Shown here in pieces: positions 61,035-64,000 of a stretch of DNA of 64,000 nucleotides. Numbering within the stretch: position 1 is the first letter of the stretch; each line of letters starts with the position of its first letter. A model generated the notes under the pieces. The model was not told the DNA's origin, did no database searches, and was given only the letters and a program-made list of their open reading frames with translations. Position numbers and translations under genes: made by a program. This DNA comes from Pedobacter sp. AK013 (GTDB taxonomy: Bacteria > Bacteroidota > Bacteroidia > Sphingobacteriales > Sphingobacteriaceae), in contig NZ_JACHCQ010000024.1 in the NCBI RefSeq assembly GCF_014205835.1, forward strand, positions 1-64,000. Direction: 5' to 3'.

Positions 61035-62624
61035 ATGAAACGTTTTGCTCAATTGATCCAGCAGCTCGAATTGAGCAATAAAACCAACGATAAAATTGCG
61101 GCATTGGTTAATTATTTTAACTACGCTGATGATAAAGACAAAGTATGGGTTATTGCGTTATTTACAGGTAAAAAACCTAAAAGACCAATTAAATCAGCCC
61201 TGCTTAAATACTGGGCCATAAACATTACCAGAACCCCCGAATGGTTATTTTCCGAAAGTTATGCCAATGTTGGCGATTTAAGTGAAACTATTGCGCTGTT
61301 ATTACCTCCTGCCGAAAATACCTCTGATTTTCAATTGCATACCTGGATAGAAGAGTTGCACAATCTGGAGGGTAAAGATGATGAAACCAAAAAAGAATTT
61401 ATTCTGAGCGCATGGAATAAACTTGAAACACAGGAACGCTTTATTTTTAATAAACTGATTTCGGGCAATTTCAGGATCGGTGTTTCCAATAAAATGTTGG
61501 TGAATGCATTGGCCAAACAAAGCAGTTTAGATAGCGCCCAGATTATGCATAGCATTATGGGAAAATGGAATCCTTATGAAATCACTTTTCATGAACTGAT
61601 AAATGGTATCCATGTAAATACCGATAATTCCTGGCCTTACCCCTTTTGCCTGGCCTATGCCTTAGAACAAGCGCCAGAAAAACTGGGAGATATTTCTGAA
61701 TGGCAGGCAGAATGGAAATGGGACGGTATACGTGGGCAGATTGTAAAACGGAATGGAGAACTCTTTATCTGGAGCCGTGGCGAAGAGCTGGTTACAGATC
61801 AATTTCCCGAATTGCATTTTATGATCGGTGTTTTGCCCGATGGGGTGGTCTTAGACGGCGAAATACTGGCTGTGCAAGATAAACAGGTTTTATCATTTAG
61901 TACATTGCAACAACGCTTAAACCGTAAAACGATTAGTAAAAAACAATTGGAAGATGCACCCATCGTTTTTTTTGTTTATGATATTTTAGAATATGAAGCC
62001 AAGGATTTTAGGGAAGAACCTTTAAGCGCTAGAAGAAAGATACTTGAGCAACTGATGGGTGGTTTAGACGGAAGTCCGGTGATGATATCTCCCGTAATCA
62101 ATTGCAGTTCGTGGGATGAACTGGCCGGTTTAAGACAAACTTCGCGCTCGATTAACAGTGAAGGCATTATGCTTAAAAAGCTAACCTCTCATTATCATAG
62201 TGGACGAAAACGGGGTGATTGGTGGAAGTGGAAAATCAACCCGTACACGGTTGATGCCGTAATGATCTATGCGCAAAAAGGAAGCGGTAGAAGGGCCAAT
62301 TTCTTTACCGATTATACTTTTGCTGTTCGTGATGGAGAAAATCTGGTAACTATTGCAAAAGCCTACTCGGGCTTAACCGATAAAGAGATAAAAGAGGTAA
62401 ACAGTTTTGTAACCCGCAATGCAATCGAAAAATTCGGCCCGGTACGTACGGTAAAACCCGAGTTGGTTTTCGAAATTGCATTTGAAGGAATTGCTGAAAG
62501 TAAACGACATAAAGCAGGTTTAGCTTTGCGTTTTCCACGTATATTGCGGTGGCGAAAAGATAAAAAAGCCGATGAAATTAATACGTTGGAAGATTTGAGG
62601 CAGTTATTACAATCTACCTTGTAA
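61035..62624 (+). CDS. ATP-dependent DNA ligase
   Basis: A 529-residue ligase. The N-terminal DNA-binding domain (about 1-190) is followed by the nucleotidyltransferase core with EWKWDGIRG (adenylated Lys228), LFIWSRGEELVTDQFPEL (motif III region), VVLDGEILA and EGIMLKKLTSHYHSGRKRGDWWKWK (motifs IV-V). The C-terminal OB-fold ends RFPRILRWRKDK (motif VI). It seals nicks using ATP and is accessory to the NAD-dependent LigA that bacteria use for replication. It is 2 bp after the exonuclease gene in a repair operon. Confidence 0.95.
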   Translation: MKRFAQLIQQLELSNKTNDKIAALVNYFNYADDKDKVWVIALFTGKKPKRPIKSALLKYWAINITRTPEWLFSESYANVGDLSETIALLLPPAENTSDFQLHTWIEELHNLEGKDDETKKEFILSAWNKLETQERFIFNKLISGNFRIGVSNKMLVNALAKQSSLDSAQIMHSIMGKWNPYEITFHELINGIHVNTDNSWPYPFCLAYALEQAPEKLGDISEWQAEWKWDGIRGQIVKRNGELFIWSRGEELVTDQFPELHFMIGVLPDGVVLDGEILAVQDKQVLSFSTLQQRLNRKTISKKQLEDAPIVFFVYDILEYEAKDFREEPLSARRKILEQLMGGLDGSPVMISPVINCSSWDELAGLRQTSRSINSEGIMLKKLTSHYHSGRKRGDWWKWKINPYTVDAVMIYAQKGSGRRANFFTDYTFAVRDGENLVTIAKAYSGLTDKEIKEVNSFVTRNAIEKFGPVRTVKPELVFEIAFEGIAESKRHKAGLALRFPRILRWRKDKKADEINTLEDLRQLLQSTL

Positions 62625-63079
62625 GGAGATTCCATGATCCGTTAGGATAAAAGTCAGGGAAGTAGTTTCAGTAATCTGCAAATTTGATAACTAAGTCTAA
62701 CAAAGTAGTTTTTAGAAAATCAGGTTCCTGTGCGCATCGGAATCGAAAGCCCTGCCATTCGCTTTACTTCGCCCGATGAAAAATCGGGCTTGTGTTCGCT
62801 ACTGTCAGGTTTAGCATACTTAGATTTGCCTCTCGATTTTAAACCCGACAGCAGCGATACCCTTTTTTGTTATTAATAAATTAACATTTAACCGTAATTA
62901 AAAAAAAGGTAAAGCGAATGGCGGGACCGCTGTAACCGAAGGATTACTGTTATTGATTTCCAAGAAATAATATTAAGCCTTGGTCTGTGTCTGCACAGAC
63001 AAATTATATAATTCGGGAATTTTCGGTCTGAGTGAACACAGGCTGAGGAACATAATTATAAAAAGAAACAATACTGAGA
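62625..63079. other. Gene-free interval between ligase and helicase genes
   Basis: This 455-bp gap separates two genes that are usually adjacent. It contains a nested palindromic structure at 62750-62930 (listed separately). A TTTTTT run at 62863-62868 follows one inner stem and could act as a terminator. No coding frame, tRNA or known riboswitch was recognised. Confidence 0.55.
62750..62930. repeat. Nested palindromic region (structured RNA or repetitive element)
   Basis: Outer arms CCCTGCCATTCGCTTTACTT (62750-62769) and GGTAAAGCGAATGGCGGGA (62909-62927) are imperfect reverse complements. Inside are a perfect 7-bp hairpin GCCCGAT-GAAAA-ATCGGGC (62771-62789) and a longer hairpin with arms TTCGCTACTGTCAGGTTTA (62795-62813) and TAAACCCGACAGCAGCGAT (62840-62858). 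The layout is a closing stem with two internal stem-loops. Confidence 0.7.
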
Positions 63080-64000
63080 ATGGACCAAACCAAAACCAAA
63101 GGTTATAAAAAGATAAAAGCCTGGCTAAAGACCAATAAACGCAAGCCCTTTCAGTTTCAGGAAGATGCATGGCAGTATTATTTGGATGGTTATAGTGGCT
63201 TGGTAAATGCACCTACGGGCTTCGGAAAAACTTTTTCTTTATTTCTAGCGGTAGTGATTGAAGCCTTAAATGCCTCAGATGCTAATAACAAGAAAGCAAA
63301 AGATCGTTTGCAGTTAATCTGGATTACCCCGCTCCGCTCCTTGGCCAAAGATATTGCAAGGGCTATGCGCGAAACTTTATTGGAGCTGGAACTGGATTGG
63401 CACGTAGGTGTCCGCAATGGCGATACCTCCCAAGCAGAAAAATTGCAGCAGAAAAAATCAATGCCTGAAATTTTGTTGATTACCCCGGAAAGCCTGCACT
63501 TATTATTGGCACAAAAAGGCGCTTCAACTTTATTCAGAAATCTTAAGTGTATTGTTGCTGATGAATGGCACGAACTTTTGGGGAGTAAACGTGGTGTATT
63601 GGTAGAATTGGCGATATCACGGATTAAAGGGCTACAAAAATTAGAGAAAAACCAGTTTTTAAGAATTTGGGGAATCTCAGCAACCATTGGAAATATTGAG
63701 GAAGCTTTAGATGTATTAGCGCCAAATTTAGAAGCCAAAAGAATCATTGTTAAGGCCGATTTGGAAAAGAAAATTCAGATCAAATCAATCTTACCTGATG
63801 ACATCGAAACATTGCCCTGGGCAGGGCATTTGGGTTTAAAACTAGCTTATAAACTTTTACCGATTATCGAGAAAAGTAAAACTACTTTAATTTTTATCAA
63901 TACCCGTGGGCAATCGGAAATGTGGTACCAACATTTGTTGAATATTGAACCAGAACTGGCTGGTCGGATTGCCATACACCATGGATCTATAGATTTCGAA
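63080..64000 (+). CDS. Ligase-associated DEXH-box DNA helicase, N-terminal part (cut by window end)
   Basis: A frame opens at ATG 63080 and stays open to the window end (307 residues). It begins MDQTKTKGYKKIKAWLKTNK, then PFQFQEDAW, Walker A VNAPTGFGKT (Lys50), ITPLRSLAKDIARAM (motif Ia), LITPESLHLLL, Walker B VADEWHELLGSKRG (Asp161-His164) and WGISATIGN (motif III). TLIFINTRGQSEMWY starts the second RecA domain. This is the Lhr-like SF2 helicase of the ligase-associated repair set. About 500 further residues and possibly the associated phosphoesterase gene should follow outside the window. Confidence 0.92.
   Translation, partial: MDQTKTKGYKKIKAWLKTNKRKPFQFQEDAWQYYLDGYSGLVNAPTGFGKTFSLFLAVVIEALNASDANNKKAKDRLQLIWITPLRSLAKDIARAMRETLLELELDWHVGVRNGDTSQAEKLQQKKSMPEILLITPESLHLLLAQKGASTLFRNLKCIVADEWHELLGSKRGVLVELAISRIKGLQKLEKNQFLRIWGISATIGNIEEALDVLAPNLEAKRIIVKADLEKKIQIKSILPDDIETLPWAGHLGLKLAYKLLPIIEKSKTTLIFINTRGQSEMWYQHLLNIEPELAGRIAIHHGSIDFE

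Noticed and set aside
63190..63747. Open frame of 185 codons on the minus strand
   Set aside because: It is antisense to the truncated DEXH helicase, whose motifs are clear on the plus strand.

Overview
The window looks like chromosomal DNA from a member of the Bacteroidota, most likely Sphingobacteriaceae and close to Pedobacter. The reasons are AT-rich DNA, starts without Shine-Dalgarno sequences, TAnnTTTG-type -7 boxes, a TonB-dependent receptor, a DUF4369-TlpA lipoprotein, a DPP IV-type S9 peptidase, kynureninase, and intergenic repeats of the kind common in Pedobacter-like genomes. It is mostly ordinary, densely packed chromosome with many short operons on both strands. I found no rRNA, tRNA, CRISPR array or prophage.

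Layout. 1-0.2 kb: the 3' end of an ISL3/ISAon1-like transposase. 0.3-8.6 kb: PIN-PhoH ATPase, a TetA-like MFS pump, gyrA and two paralogous secreted TPR proteins. 8.8-13.6 kb: a very large exonuclease-RecQ-UvrD fusion, divergent from endonuclease V. 14.5-20.5 kb: hemF, an MFS permease, small proteins, a DUF4442 protein, an AlbA_2 protein and a MATE pump. 20.6-26.4 kb: a minus-strand block with a pseudouridine synthase, histone deacetylase-like enzyme, bestrophin, kynU, 3-methyladenine glycosylase and free methionine-R-sulfoxide reductase. 26.5-29 kb: a CrtA-like protein, a repeat-rich gap, Dabb and glycine-zipper proteins. 29.1-34.4 kb: a vitamin B12 acquisition region with a cobalamin riboswitch, BtuB-like receptor, DUF6580 membrane protein, a BtuF-like protein without a signal peptide, a sirtuin and a PP-loop ATPase. 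34.5-45 kb: a serine hydrolase broken by a stop codon, an NtrC-like regulator, a ClC channel, RluA, an OmpR/PhoB-type regulator, TlpA, gatB and a DUF4143 ATPase. 45.3-47.1 kb: three tandem paralogous secreted proteins. 47.2-58.5 kb: alaS, a MerR regulator, a HhH/beta-barrel protein followed by comEC, enoyl-CoA hydratase and a DPP IV-like peptidase. 58.5-64 kb: satD with DUF3307, divergent from a ligase-associated exonuclease, ATP-dependent DNA ligase and DEXH helicase; the helicase runs off the window.

The most interesting structure is at 59.2-60.0 kb. Three near-identical 24-bp palindromes, spaced exactly 28 bp apart, sit in the middle of the divergent promoter region between satD and the ligase-associated repair cluster. 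The SatD protein itself reads as a degenerate class III nucleotide-cyclase-like domain joined to a C-terminal helix-turn-helix, and its partner gene encodes a multi-spanning membrane protein. This is consistent with an undescribed signalling or regulatory module, although the cyclase resemblance is my inference from motifs. Other points are the signal-less BtuF-like/sirtuin/PP-loop operon beside the B12 riboswitch unit, the HhH-barrel/ComEC pair, palindromes around the DUF4143 promoter, and a nested palindromic region upstream of the helicase.
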